Shown: positions 52,753-62,711, numbered from the stretch's first letter. The stretch: DNA of 64,000 nt from CBDDGJ01 sp965199285 (GCA_965199285.1 OZ240687.1:1612001-1676000), one strand, 5' to 3'. The notes: generated from the sequence alone by a model not told the origin. Translations and numbers: made by a program.

Positions 52753-53628
52753 CTACAGCGCCAAGCCCATCAGCGCGTAAGTGATGGTGGCGGCGGTGAA
52801 ATCGCTAACATGGTCATGGCCACGCGGTGCTAGCTCGACCACATCAATGCCGACACATTGCCGCCCTTTAAGCGCGGATTGGACAAGGTCAAGCGCTTGA
52901 TAAAACCCAAGCCCGCCTGGTACGGGTGTGCCCGTGGTAGGCAGAATGGAAGGGTCAAGCCCATCCAAATCAAAACTAATATAGAGCTTTTGTGGAAATT
53001 CATCGGGCAGGCTAATCGCGCTTATATTTTGGCGGATAAGCTGCGGCGCATCATAAGCCATCACGCCATGCGCGCGGCGCGCTGCATCTTCTTCTGGTGA
53101 AAACGCGCGTACGCCCAAACTTGCCATTGGGATTTTTTCTTGCGCCAATAAATACATCACACTGGCATGGCTATATTTATGCCCTTGATAGGCGTTGCGA
53201 AAATCAGCATGTGCATCAATATGAATAATCCCAACTGGCTCTCCAGCCTGTTCGGTAAGCGCATCCACCACCCCCATCACCGCACCATAGGTAAGACTAT
53301 GTTCGCCGCCTAGTGTCACCGGAATTTTGTTTTGCCGCGCAATCTCGCTGGTCTGTGCGCGCAAACCCGCCATAATCTGCTCAATCGGGGCGCTGCAATC
53401 AATCGGCGGATGGGTGAAAATACCGCGCTTAATTGGTTCGCGCCCGTCTATCTGCCGTTCAAGCTGATGGCTGGCAGCAATAATCGCGGCCGGGCCTTGC
53501 GCCGCGCCCGTGCCATAGGAAACGGTTTTTTCAAGCCCACAAGGAATGATGTGAAACAGAGCCTGCGCCGCTATATTTTCATCTTCTGTAAGTTCTTCGC
53601 CCAAAAACTGATTTTCTTTTTTGCTCAT
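52753..53628 (-). CDS. speB: agmatinase (ureohydrolase)
   Basis: A 291-residue ureohydrolase that hydrolyses agmatine to putrescine and urea. Mn ligands are visible in VTLGGEHSLTYGAV (His), IIHIDAHADFRNAYQG (Asp-His-Asp) and YISFDLDGLDPSILPTTGTPVPGG (Asp-Asp), with VVELAPRGHD near the end. It is the last gene of the minus-strand polyamine operon, overlapping the decarboxylase gene in an ATGA, and follows SpeA in the pathway, which supports agmatinase over arginase. Confidence 0.88.
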   Translation of the reverse strand: MSKKENQFLGEELTEDENIAAQALFHIIPCGLEKTVSYGTGAAQGPAAIIAASHQLERQIDGREPIKRGIFTHPPIDCSAPIEQIMAGLRAQTSEIARQNKIPVTLGGEHSLTYGAVMGVVDALTEQAGEPVGIIHIDAHADFRNAYQGHKYSHASVMYLLAQEKIPMASLGVRAFSPEEDAARRAHGVMAYDAPQLIRQNISAISLPDEFPQKLYISFDLDGLDPSILPTTGTPVPGGLGFYQALDLVQSALKGRQCVGIDVVELAPRGHDHVSDFTAATITYALMGLAL

Positions 53629-54803
53629 CCCAACCTCATTTCAAAATCGGTAAAATCAAATTGCCGGATAATCTCAAGCGCATCGGTCTGGCTGTTCCAT
53701 AGCGCGATGGCAGGCAGCTCCACCCCGTTAAAGCTGGTTGTTTTGACCATTGAATAATGCGCCTGATCGAGAAATGCCAGCCGCGCGCCCGCTTGCGGCA
53801 AATCAGCAAATTGATAATCGCCGATCACATCGCCGGCCAGACAGCTTGCGCCTGCAAGGCGGATTATCTCTCCGCTTTCGGCTTCGCCCATCAAGAGAGG
53901 GCGATAGGGTGCTTCCAACACATCGGGCATATGGCAGGTCGGGCTAATATCGAGAATGGCAATCGCCCCTTCATTATCAGTGACGTCGATAATTTCGCCG
54001 ACCAATATGCCAGCATCAAAGACAATCGCCGCGCCTGGTTCAAGATAGGCTTGCACCCCTAAATCAGCTTGTATTTTTTTGAGAAACGCAATCAGTTCTT
54101 GGCGCTGATAATCTGGCTTGGTGATAAGGTGACCGCCGCCAAGATTAAGCCAGTTGAGCCTATCCTTATAGGCTTGAAGCAGAGGTTCAATATGGGCATA
54201 GGTTTTTTCCAGAGGCGGAAAATCCTGCTCGCATAAAACATGTATATGTAAACCCGAAACCATATGCTGGCGGAAGAGCGGCTCGACTGTTTCCACATCC
54301 ATCTCTTTAACCGGATAACCAAGCCGCGAACGCGCCGCACAGGGGTCATATTTTTCAACCAGCCCTTGCGGATATTGTGGGTTAATCCGCAAGCCAATAT
54401 CTGCATTATGAGCGCGGCAGGCAGCGGAAAATGTTTCAACTTGTTGCGGGCTGTTAAAAATCACATGATCGGCAAGCTGGGCAATCATATTTATTTCGCT
54501 TGCCTTAAACGCCGGTTTATAAACCGCTAATTCCCCGCCATAATATTTGCGCGCCAGTTGCGCTTCCCACATGCCAGAGGCGCATGTGCCATTAAGATGG
54601 GCGCTTATCCTATCCGCCACCGGCCATAGCGAACAGGCTTTGAGCGCCGCCAAAATTTTAGCGCCAGAGGCATCGGCAATGGTTTGCAAGATTTCAAGAT
54701 TATGCTGTAATTTCACCTCATCAATCACGAAACAGGGAGATGGCACGCGCTCTAAATCAAATTGCGAAAACGCCCCCGCGCCAGATGATTGGGTCGGCAG
54801 CAT
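53625..54803 (-). CDS. nspC: carboxynorspermidine/carboxyspermidine decarboxylase
   Basis: A fold-type III PLP decarboxylase of 392 residues. The PLP lysine is Lys55 in ILAALKACSLW, and SGLHIHVLCEQDF, LNLGGGHLITK and EPGAAIVFDAG form the barrel active site; the C-terminal Cys is in DISPTCHMPDVLE. It removes CO2 from carboxyspermidine (or carboxynorspermidine). It lies 3 bases from the matching dehydrogenase gene, completing the aspartate-semialdehyde route to spermidine without SpeD/SpeE. Confidence 0.9.
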   Translation of the reverse strand: MLPTQSSGAGAFSQFDLERVPSPCFVIDEVKLQHNLEILQTIADASGAKILAALKACSLWPVADRISAHLNGTCASGMWEAQLARKYYGGELAVYKPAFKASEINMIAQLADHVIFNSPQQVETFSAACRAHNADIGLRINPQYPQGLVEKYDPCAARSRLGYPVKEMDVETVEPLFRQHMVSGLHIHVLCEQDFPPLEKTYAHIEPLLQAYKDRLNWLNLGGGHLITKPDYQRQELIAFLKKIQADLGVQAYLEPGAAIVFDAGILVGEIIDVTDNEGAIAILDISPTCHMPDVLEAPYRPLLMGEAESGEIIRLAGASCLAGDVIGDYQFADLPQAGARLAFLDQAHYSMVKTTSFNGVELPAIALWNSQTDALEIIRQFDFTDFEMRLG

Positions 54804-54806
54804 GAG

Positions 54807-56012
54807 TTAAAAATCCAACCCATGCGGCAGCTCATCATAATGCCAAGCCAGACCATGCTGGTTCAACATATCCATAAATGGATCGGGGTCAAACTCTTCC
54901 ATATTAAACACGCCCGCCTTATGCCACACACCAGAAATCATAAGCGCCGCCCCAATCATGGCAGGCACACCGGTTGTATAACTCACGGCTTGCGCGCCAG
55001 TTTCGGCAAAACAGGCTTCATGGTCGCAAATATTATAGAGATAAATATGCCGCTCTTTGCCCGCATGTGTGCCGCTCACAATATTCCCAATACAGGTTTT
55101 GCCGGTGGTGGTTTTGCCCAAATCGCGCGGGTCGGGCAGCACCGCTTTTAGAAATTGCAAAGGGATAATCTCTTTGCCTTCATAAATAATTGGTTCGATT
55201 GAGGTAAGCCCAATATTTTGCAGCACCTTAATATGAGTGAGATAGCTCTCACCAAATGTCATCCAAAACCGCATCCGTTCAATTTCGGGGAAGTTTTTCG
55301 ACAGCGATTCCAGCTCTTCATGATACATGAGATACATGTCACGCGCGCCCACTTCAGGAAAGTCGAAAACCTGCTTATGCGAAAGCGCAGGGGTTTCAAT
55401 CCAGTGCTTATTTTCCCAATGTCGGGCGGGGGCGGTGACCTCCCGAATATTAATTTCGGGGTTAAAATTTGTCGCAAAATGCTGGCCATGCTCGCCGCCA
55501 TTACAATCCAGAATATCAAGCCGGCGTGGCGTATCAATGAGATGTTTTTTTATATAAGCGGTAAACACATTGGTCACACCTGGATCAAAGCCAGAGCCCA
55601 GCAGCGCCATAATCCCTTTTTCTTGGAACCGTTCCTGATACGCCCATTGCCAGTGATATTCAAATTTCGCCTGCTCGCGTGGTTCATAATTGGCGGTATC
55701 GAGATAATCTGTGCCGGTTTCAAGACAGGCATCCATAATCGCTAAATCCTGATAGGGCAGCGCCAGATGAACCACCAAATCAGCTTCAACCTGTTCAATC
55801 AGCCGTGCGGTGGCATGGCAATCATCGGCATCAAGTTCGGCAATATTAATATCCACCTGCAAGCGTTCGGCAATGCTGGCTTTCACGCGCTCACAAGATG
55901 ATAAGCGGCGTGAGGCAAGGGTGATATGCGAAAAATACTCTGGCAGCATCGCCATCTTATGAGTTGCCACTGCACCGACCCCGCCCGCGCCAATCACCAA
56001 AATCTTGCTCAT
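54807..56012 (-). CDS. carboxynorspermidine/carboxyspermidine dehydrogenase
   Basis: A saccharopine-dehydrogenase-like oxidoreductase of 401 residues. The N-terminal Rossmann motif VIGAGGVGAVATHKMAM (about 5-21) binds NADPH; GSGFDPGVTNVFTAYIKKHL and DCNGGEHG are typical of the CANSDH/CASDH enzymes that condense aspartate semialdehyde with a diamine. With SpeA and SpeB upstream in metabolism, putrescine is the likely amine and carboxyspermidine the product. It sits between nspC and speA in one operon. Confidence 0.9.
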   Translation of the reverse strand: MSKILVIGAGGVGAVATHKMAMLPEYFSHITLASRRLSSCERVKASIAERLQVDINIAELDADDCHATARLIEQVEADLVVHLALPYQDLAIMDACLETGTDYLDTANYEPREQAKFEYHWQWAYQERFQEKGIMALLGSGFDPGVTNVFTAYIKKHLIDTPRRLDILDCNGGEHGQHFATNFNPEINIREVTAPARHWENKHWIETPALSHKQVFDFPEVGARDMYLMYHEELESLSKNFPEIERMRFWMTFGESYLTHIKVLQNIGLTSIEPIIYEGKEIIPLQFLKAVLPDPRDLGKTTTGKTCIGNIVSGTHAGKERHIYLYNICDHEACFAETGAQAVSYTTGVPAMIGAALMISGVWHKAGVFNMEEFDPDPFMDMLNQHGLAWHYDELPHGLDF

Positions 56013-56024
56013 AAATGTGGTTCC

Positions 56025-57899
56025 TTAATTCTCATAATATGTATAGCCATTAATACTATCTTTGAAATTTTTAATCATGGTTTTTCTGTCCGATGGCGAT
56101 AATCGCCCCGCCGTTACCCCGCGTTCAACAATCGCTTTGAATTTATCGACCATGTGGCGTGGATTATATTCGACATAAGATAAGACTTCTGAAATCGTGT
56201 CACCCTCTTGCTCATAGGTGAGGTCAAAACGACCATTTTCGCCCAATTTAATCGTCACCACATTGGTATCGCCAAACAGATTATGCAAATCGCCCAGCGT
56301 TTCCTGATACGCGCCAATAAAGAAGACACCGAGATAATAATCATCCCCTGTCTTTATTTCATGTACGGGCAGAACCGATGAGATACCATGTTCCAACACA
56401 AAGCGGTCTATCTTGCCATCACTGTCACAAGTAATATCGCTTAAAATTGCGCGCCGATTGGGGGGGGTATGCAAATGATGAATGGGCGCGATGGGGTGGA
56501 TTTGGTCAATCGCCCAAATATCGGGCAGGCTTTGAAAGAGTGAAAAATTGCCATGATAAATATCGGCGGTTTGCGCCAGCGCGGTTTGTAGCTCTTCATC
56601 AAGATGGTCGTTTTGCAAAAGATAATCTTTTATCTTCTTCATAAGGTAAAGATAAATCCGCTCTGCCTTTGCGGTTTCGGCAAGTGATACCTGCCCGCGC
56701 CGAAACAGGGCGCGCATTTCATCGCGATAAAATGACAAATCATTCCAACATTCTTGGGCGCGGTCTTTATCGAGATAATCAGCAATATTGACCATATTAT
56801 GAATAAGCGGGTGATCGGTTTTCGCCGCCGCTTGCGGGGTGTCGCTATCATAATGGGTGACTTCCAGAATATTAAAAATCAACATTGAGGATTGCGCAAC
56901 ACAGGCGCGCCCGCTTTCAGTGATGATGATGGGGTGCGGACAATCGGCTTCAGCAAGCGCAAATTTAACCGTTTCGATAATATTAAAACAATATTCGGGC
57001 AAGCTATAATTAATCGAATTATCACTTGGCTTTTGCTCGCCTGTATAATCGATACCAAGCCCGCCACCCAAATCGAGATAGGTAAGCGGCGCCCCTTGCG
57101 CCCTGATTTGGGCAAAAAACCGACACGCTTCCTGCGTGGCATGGCGAATTTCCAATATATTCGGAATTTGGCTCCCCAAATGCGAATGCTGTAAGACCAG
57201 ACAATCAAGATAATCCTCACGTTTTAGGCTTTCAATCACATCCATCACCTGCGCAATGGTCATCCCAAAACTGGAGCGGTCGCCGCTCGAAGCCGCCCAG
57301 TTGCCACTAATCCGATGGGTTAGTTTTATCCGTATCCCTAATTGCGGGCGCATATTTAGCTCTTGCGCTAGGCGCAAAACCAGCTCAAGCTCACGCGGGC
57401 TTTCCAGCACCAGAAACGAATTATAGCCTAATTGCTGCGACATTAAAGCGAGGCGGATAAATTCCTCATCCTTAATGCCATTACAAATGAGCGCCGCATC
57501 GGGCGATATGTCATGCGATAAGGCGATGAGCAATTCAGCTTTTGAGCCCACTTCAAGCCCAAAATCATATTGCCGCCCATGCCCCACAATCCGCTCTATC
57601 ACTTCTGCTTGCTGGTTCACCTTAATCGGAAACACGCCCATATAGCGTTGCTCATATTGATTTTCGGCAATCGCTTCGGCAAAGCATTTATGGATATGGT
57701 CAATCCGATAATCGAGAAAATCTGCCACCCGCAATAATACCGGACTTGCAATCCCACGCGCGGTGAGGCTATCGACCACTGACATAAGGTCAACAGGCTT
57801 TTGCGCCGGCTGTTGCGGGTGGGTAAGGCCAATATGCCCGTTTTCGAGGATTTTAATTAACCCATCGCCCCAACGATCAATTCCGTAAATATCATTCAT
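56025..57899 (-). CDS. speA: biosynthetic arginine decarboxylase
   Basis: A 624-residue fold-type III PLP enzyme making agmatine from arginine. The PLP lysine is in GVFPIKVNQQAEVIE (about residue 93), and YLDLGGGLGIDYTGEQ, ITESGRACVAQSS and an inserted helical domain (about 365-460) are characteristic of the SpeA type. The C-terminal MIKNFKDSINGYTYYEN closes the protein. It is the first gene of the operon speA-dehydrogenase-nspC-speB. The 102 bases upstream, shared with the divergent thioesterase gene, should contain the promoter. Confidence 0.93.
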   Translation of the reverse strand: MNDIYGIDRWGDGLIKILENGHIGLTHPQQPAQKPVDLMSVVDSLTARGIASPVLLRVADFLDYRIDHIHKCFAEAIAENQYEQRYMGVFPIKVNQQAEVIERIVGHGRQYDFGLEVGSKAELLIALSHDISPDAALICNGIKDEEFIRLALMSQQLGYNSFLVLESPRELELVLRLAQELNMRPQLGIRIKLTHRISGNWAASSGDRSSFGMTIAQVMDVIESLKREDYLDCLVLQHSHLGSQIPNILEIRHATQEACRFFAQIRAQGAPLTYLDLGGGLGIDYTGEQKPSDNSINYSLPEYCFNIIETVKFALAEADCPHPIIITESGRACVAQSSMLIFNILEVTHYDSDTPQAAAKTDHPLIHNMVNIADYLDKDRAQECWNDLSFYRDEMRALFRRGQVSLAETAKAERIYLYLMKKIKDYLLQNDHLDEELQTALAQTADIYHGNFSLFQSLPDIWAIDQIHPIAPIHHLHTPPNRRAILSDITCDSDGKIDRFVLEHGISSVLPVHEIKTGDDYYLGVFFIGAYQETLGDLHNLFGDTNVVTIKLGENGRFDLTYEQEGDTISEVLSYVEYNPRHMVDKFKAIVERGVTAGRLSPSDRKTMIKNFKDSINGYTYYEN

Positions 57900-58001
57900 T
57901 TTTTTCCCATAGCCCCTTTTCAGAAATCAGTAAATATAAATTTTACGGGTGGCATTTAAGCGAGGGCTTTTGTAAAAGAGCGATAGCAAAAGGATAGGAT
58001 T

Positions 58002-58784
58002 ATGGAACTCTCATCAGTCATAGACCAATTTCAGCGTGACGGTAAAATTGACCCTGGTAAGAATTGGAAACAAGGCCGCACTGCCTATGGCGGGCTGGTG
58101 GTAGCGCTGATGCTGGCAGAGATTGAGGCGCATGAACCCGATTTACCGCCTTTGCGAAACGTGCAGGCGAGTTTTATTGGTCCGGCAAGCGGCGTTTTGC
58201 AAGCGCAATATGAGGTGCTGCGGCGGGGCAAAAATACTGTCATCATTCAAGCGCGTCTGGATGGCGAAGAGGGGATTGGCAGCACCGCGATATTCACATT
58301 TGCGGTAAAGCGCGAGATGATGACGGATATTGATTATCCAAAATATGAAAATATGATTCTGCCAGAAGATTGCCCGATTGACTTTACGCCCGATGGCGCG
58401 CCCCTGCCTGCCTATATTCACAATTTTAATGCCCGCTTGATGCAAGGCGGCTTACCTTTTTCCAACCCTGAAAAGGCGGATTTTGCAATTTGGTTCCAAA
58501 ATAAAGACCCCAAAGCCCATGATAATATTGTATCCCTTTTGGCGCTGGCGGATGCGCCGCCACCGGTTTCCATTACCAAACTTACAAAATTAAGGGCGTT
58601 AAGCACTATGAGCTGGTCGCTTAATTTTCTCTCCGACCAGCCGTGCTCCGAAGATGGCTGGTGGTTGATCAGAAGTTATAGCGGACACGTGCGCCACGGC
58701 TATAGCTCGCAAATAACCGAGATTTATAACCGACAAGGCGAACGGGTGGTTGATGCAACCCAATATATTGCGATTTTTGAGTAA
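58002..58784 (+). CDS. acyl-CoA thioesterase, TesB-like double hotdog
   Basis: A 260-residue protein with two hotdog halves. The first has RTAYGGLVVALMLAEIEA (the Gly-rich helix start) and RNVQASFIGPASG; the second has SWSLNFLSDQPCSEDGWWLIRSYSGHVRHGYSSQI and ends RVVDATQYIAIFE. This matches the TesB-like acyl-CoA thioesterase family. AAAGGAT precedes the ATG. The acyl chain it prefers cannot be read from sequence. It is divergent from speA and followed by the TonB-receptor control region. Confidence 0.82.
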   Translation: MELSSVIDQFQRDGKIDPGKNWKQGRTAYGGLVVALMLAEIEAHEPDLPPLRNVQASFIGPASGVLQAQYEVLRRGKNTVIIQARLDGEEGIGSTAIFTFAVKREMMTDIDYPKYENMILPEDCPIDFTPDGAPLPAYIHNFNARLMQGGLPFSNPEKADFAIWFQNKDPKAHDNIVSLLALADAPPPVSITKLTKLRALSTMSWSLNFLSDQPCSEDGWWLIRSYSGHVRHGYSSQITEIYNRQGERVVDATQYIAIFE

Positions 58785-58817
58785 TCATATCGACCAGCCT
58801 GTCACAAAAATGAATAG

Positions 58818-58861
58818 TTTTTGTATCAAAACTGTCTAATTTTTGTCTCAAAACTGTATCA
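58818..58861. promoter_or_regulatory. tandem 22-bp direct repeats ahead of the TonB receptor gene
   Basis: Two consecutive 22-base units (58818-58839 and 58840-58861) share TTTTTGT, TCAAAACTGT and the following T at the same places and differ at only a few positions. Each contains a small dyad TTTTGNNNCAAAA. The spacing equals about two helical turns, so two protein dimers could bind on one face. The location 47 bases before the receptor start fits an operator or activator site. Confidence 0.55.
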
Positions 58862-58907
58862 GTTTTACCTTACCAACATCCCCGTTAACTTTAGACGGGA
58901 GTAAATC

Positions 58908-61550
58908 ATGGTTAAATTTATGTCAGTGACATCTGTAGCACTTATCACCTTATTAAGTGTTCCTGCGGTTGCACAACAAACAACATCAGACCGCGAAAGC
59001 CTAGAAGAGGTAGTGGTTGTTGGACAACGCGCGGCGACGAGGCTTGCACGTGAAAAAGAAAGAGCGGCGGATAATATTATCTCTGTCATCACGGCTGATG
59101 ATATTGGATCTCTTCCAGACCGCAATGTTGCCGAATCAGTGCGGCGCATACCAGGCATTTCAATTCAAAATGACCAAGGCGAAGGGCGTTATGTCTCCAT
59201 TCGCGGGCTTGGCAAAAACCTCAATTCAACCGCTGTTAATGGGGTATTGCTCCCGTCACCTGAATCCGATAAGCGCGGCGTGGCGTTGGATGTTATCGAC
59301 AGTGATATTATCCAAGAAATCACGCTAACAAAATCCCGTACAGCTGATATGGATGGCGATGGCATTGGCGGTAATATTGATATTAAAACCGTCTCTGCTT
59401 TTGATCGTAAAGGTAGGTTTGTGAAACTGAAGGCAGAAGGGATTTATTCCGAATCATCCGAAGATTGGGGGCAGAAATTTGCTATAAATGCATCCAATAT
59501 TTTTGCTGATGGTGTGCTTGGTGTCGCTGGCAGCTTTTCTTTTGATAGTCGTGAATTTGAAACCGATAATAATGAGCTTGACGGTGGTTTTGAGAGCTTT
59601 GACGGCATACCCTATCCAAAAGAGCTTGAATTTAGAAAATACGAAATTGAGCGGGAGCGTATGTCTATCGCTCTAAATACGAATTATCGGCCAGATGAAA
59701 ATAGCGAATATTATGCTCGTGTTCTTTATAATGAGTTTGAAGATGAGGAAGTGCGCAGCCGGGTTGAGATAAAACCAGAAGAAGTTGATAGCGATGCCGT
59801 ATCACTTGTGTCTGGGCAGACGTTACAATTCGCAACCGATGGCGAGCGTATTAAAACAGACCGCGATATTAAACTTCGTCTGGAAACGCAGAAAATAACC
59901 TCTTTTCAAATTGGCGGTACGATTCATCAAGATGATCTGAAATATGAATTTGCATTTGCTACCAGCCATGCGGAAGAAAAAGAACCAGGCCGGATTGATG
60001 CGGATTTCCGTTATAACCGTGCGACAGGCAATTTGCAGCTTGATATGAGCAACCCTTTGCGGCCAAGAGTTGTTGGCGATGAGGCATTTTTAGCCGCGTT
60101 TAGAGATGCTTCTAATTATGAGCTGGGTACGGTTGAATTGCTTGATGGCACGACCGAAGAAGATGAAGACATGATCTCTTTCGATATTACCAAAGAAATA
60201 GACAAAGGCTTTTTAAAAGCTGGTGTGAAATTTCGTGACCGAGAAAAATCATATGAACTAACCACACTCGTATATGATGGGGATGGCCATAGCGATTTAT
60301 CCATGTTCGAAAGGAAAGTTAGCTTTGGCTTGGGTAATTTTGGCCCCGCCGTCAATGCGAATAGTTTCAGGACTTATGTTCGTGAGAATGTCGCTGCTGG
60401 CACATTTGGGCTTGAAGAATTTGATAGTGCCGAGAAGAGTAATGTTGGTGATTATAAAGCGGAAGAAGAGATTTTGGCAGCCTATATTATGGGGCAATAT
60501 GAATATGATCATAGCCTAACTGTTACCGCCGGTTTACGTTTTGAAGAGACAGATTTTTCTGGCACGGGTACATCTGTGTTTTTGGAAGAAGAGAACCTCA
60601 ACACAACACCAGCTGGCGATATGATCGTTTACACAAATGAAAGTGATAAGCGCGTATCAATTTCCAAGCCAAAAGCCTCACGTTCTTATAGTGATGTTCT
60701 GCCGTCTATCTCTGTCCGTTATGATATGGAGGAAGATACAATCATAAAAGCAGCCTATTATCATTCGATCGGGCGGCCGACATTAGTTCAAGCCACCCCC
60801 GCGGCTGAGATCAAGGTTGAATATGATGATGACCGCAATATCGATAAAATCGAGGCTTCGAATGTTGGCAATCCGAACATTAAACATCAATTGTCGAAAA
60901 ATTTAGATTTTTCAGTCGATACAATTTTGGCGGATGGGTCTTATCTCACCGCAGGTATTTTTTATAAGGAAATTCAGGATTTCATTGCGGATCAGACCTT
61001 TCTAAATTTTGATTATAATGGGCGGACTTATGATGAGCTTACCATGGCAGTTAATCTTGCTGATGCGGACGTGACGGGTTTTGAGCTTGGGTTCTTGAAA
61101 ACTTTTGAGGATCTGGAAGGTTTTGCAAGCGGCTTTCTGATCGGCGTGAACGCAACCTTCTCCGACAGCACCTCTAAAGTATCGGTTGGTACGGATGGGG
61201 GCACGCGAACAATCTCCACCCCAGAATTTTCTGACGAAGTTTATAATATTATTCTTGGTTATGACAAAATGGGTTGGGATATTCGGCTTGCTTATTCTTA
61301 CCAGTCCGAATATTTGGATGAGATTAACACGGGTGGCGAGGGCGTTGACCGTTATACCGATGAACAAGAGCAGCTCGATCTAACCATTAATTATGATGTT
61401 AATGATCAAACCGAATTAACCGCCCAGTTCAAAAATATTACCGATGAGCCTGCCAATTACTACCTCTTAGGGACTGATGGCACAAAGGTTCTCTCACAAT
61501 ATGATGAGATAGGCTTTACGGCACGGTTTGGTGTTCGCTATAAATTCTAA
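58908..61550 (+). CDS. TonB-dependent outer-membrane receptor
   Basis: An 880-residue receptor with a signal peptide (cleavage near VAQ), a TonB-box-like LEEVVVVGQR segment, and a plug domain with SLPDRNVAESVRRIPGISI, YVSIRGLGKNLNSTAVNG and DMDGDGIGGNIDIKT. The barrel follows, with the C-terminal ATG-type strand TARFGVRYKF ending in Phe, the outer-membrane assembly signal. The plug motifs match the Caulobacter/Xanthomonas type used for large polymers or organic ligands. A lipoprotein phytase follows 99 bases downstream behind a terminator, suggesting an inositol-phosphate or other phosphate-ester substrate. Confidence 0.92.
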   Translation: MVKFMSVTSVALITLLSVPAVAQQTTSDRESLEEVVVVGQRAATRLAREKERAADNIISVITADDIGSLPDRNVAESVRRIPGISIQNDQGEGRYVSIRGLGKNLNSTAVNGVLLPSPESDKRGVALDVIDSDIIQEITLTKSRTADMDGDGIGGNIDIKTVSAFDRKGRFVKLKAEGIYSESSEDWGQKFAINASNIFADGVLGVAGSFSFDSREFETDNNELDGGFESFDGIPYPKELEFRKYEIERERMSIALNTNYRPDENSEYYARVLYNEFEDEEVRSRVEIKPEEVDSDAVSLVSGQTLQFATDGERIKTDRDIKLRLETQKITSFQIGGTIHQDDLKYEFAFATSHAEEKEPGRIDADFRYNRATGNLQLDMSNPLRPRVVGDEAFLAAFRDASNYELGTVELLDGTTEEDEDMISFDITKEIDKGFLKAGVKFRDREKSYELTTLVYDGDGHSDLSMFERKVSFGLGNFGPAVNANSFRTYVRENVAAGTFGLEEFDSAEKSNVGDYKAEEEILAAYIMGQYEYDHSLTVTAGLRFEETDFSGTGTSVFLEEENLNTTPAGDMIVYTNESDKRVSISKPKASRSYSDVLPSISVRYDMEEDTIIKAAYYHSIGRPTLVQATPAAEIKVEYDDDRNIDKIEASNVGNPNIKHQLSKNLDFSVDTILADGSYLTAGIFYKEIQDFIADQTFLNFDYNGRTYDELTMAVNLADADVTGFELGFLKTFEDLEGFASGFLIGVNATFSDSTSKVSVGTDGGTRTISTPEFSDEVYNIILGYDKMGWDIRLAYSYQSEYLDEINTGGEGVDRYTDEQEQLDLTINYDVNDQTELTAQFKNITDEPANYYLLGTDGTKVLSQYDEIGFTARFGVRYKF

Positions 61551-61590
61551 AACCGGTCTATAAGAATCCCAATCTATAATAATCAAGAAG

Positions 61591-61622
61591 AGGGGGGAGA
61601 GTTAAAATCTTCCCCCTTTTTT
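61591..61622 (+). terminator. rho-independent terminator after the TonB receptor gene
   Basis: GGGGGGA (61592-61598) pairs with TTCCCCC (61610-61616) across an A/T-rich loop and is followed by six T residues. It lies 41 bases after the receptor stop and just before the phytase gene, so it probably attenuates rather than separates transcription of the pair. Confidence 0.8.
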
Positions 61623-61649
61623 ACAAAATGAGAATAAAGAGGTAAAGAA

Positions 61650-62711
61650 ATGAAACATATTTTAATCATAATGAGCATATTTATGGTCGCGGCGTGTGGC
61701 AATGATGACGGTATGCAAAAAGCGCCCCCATTAGCAAAAATTACCGCCACTGTTGAAACCGATATGATGCAGGAACAAGGCGATACGGCGGATGATCCAG
61801 CGATTTGGTATCGCTCTGGCCGTGCCGAAGATATTCGTATTCTTGGTACAAATAAGGTGAACGGTTTATTTGTCTATGATTTACAAGGCAAAACAATGGA
61901 TCATTTACCGCTTGGTTTGATTAATAATGTCGATTTGGTGGAGCAGCCCAATAAAACGCTCAATCTCGCGGTTGCCAGCAATGATGGGCTAAACACAATC
62001 ACCCTGTTTTCTCTTCATCAAAAAACCGGTAAAGTCTCACATGTCGGCGATGTTCCGGTTCATAAAAAAGAGCCTTATGGTATATGTTTAGGGCGCGCGG
62101 GCAAAAATTATCGCGCCGCTGTGACTTATAAGGATGGCACGGTTCAGCTCTGGTCTTTCGCGGCTAATTTTACCAATTCTGCCACGCACCCATCTGCGCC
62201 GGAAGCGGTTATGAAGCTCGGCGGCAAGCTGGAAGGCTGCGTGTTTGACAAAACCGGCGCGCGTCTTTTTGTCGGCGAAGAAGAATATGGGGTATGGTTA
62301 TTTGACTTAAACGACCCTACCCTAAAGCCGCGTGAAATTATTAAAATCACAAGAGCCAATAAAATTGTTGAAGATATTGAAGGACTCACCCTCTATGAAC
62401 CTAAAAAGGGCGCAGATTATCTTCTGTTTTCATCGCAAGGGGCGGATACATATTATGTTTTACAAGCCGAAGAGCCGTTTGCAATCTGCCATCGCTTTAA
62501 GATTACAGATAATGAAGCGGCGGGGATAGACCGCGTCACCCATACGGATGGGATTGCGGTTTTGGCGCGTCCGATATCGTCAGATTATCCAAACGGCATA
62601 TTTGTCGTGCAAGATGATGAGAATGAAGGTGTTTCTGGGCAGATCCAGAATTTCAAATATATTGACTGGCGACAAATATCTGCTGGATTTGACCCTTCAG
62701 CATGTCAATAA
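61650..62711 (+). CDS. beta-propeller phytase-like lipoprotein (3-phytase)
   Basis: A 353-residue lipoprotein: the signal peptide ends in the lipobox MVAAC (Cys near residue 16). The mature protein has the beta-propeller phytase signature: TADDPAIWYRSG, RILGTNKVNGLFVYDLQGK and later VNDLVEQ-type NNVDLVEQ, KEPYGICLGRAG, KLEGCVFDKTGARLFVGEEEYGVWLF, VEDIEGLTLYE and FVVQDDENEG. Acidic residues in these loops bind Ca2+ and phosphate. It would remove phosphate from phytate at the cell surface. GAGG stands before the ATG. Confidence 0.87.
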   Translation: MKHILIIMSIFMVAACGNDDGMQKAPPLAKITATVETDMMQEQGDTADDPAIWYRSGRAEDIRILGTNKVNGLFVYDLQGKTMDHLPLGLINNVDLVEQPNKTLNLAVASNDGLNTITLFSLHQKTGKVSHVGDVPVHKKEPYGICLGRAGKNYRAAVTYKDGTVQLWSFAANFTNSATHPSAPEAVMKLGGKLEGCVFDKTGARLFVGEEEYGVWLFDLNDPTLKPREIIKITRANKIVEDIEGLTLYEPKKGADYLLFSSQGADTYYVLQAEEPFAICHRFKITDNEAAGIDRVTHTDGIAVLARPISSDYPNGIFVVQDDENEGVSGQIQNFKYIDWRQISAGFDPSACQ

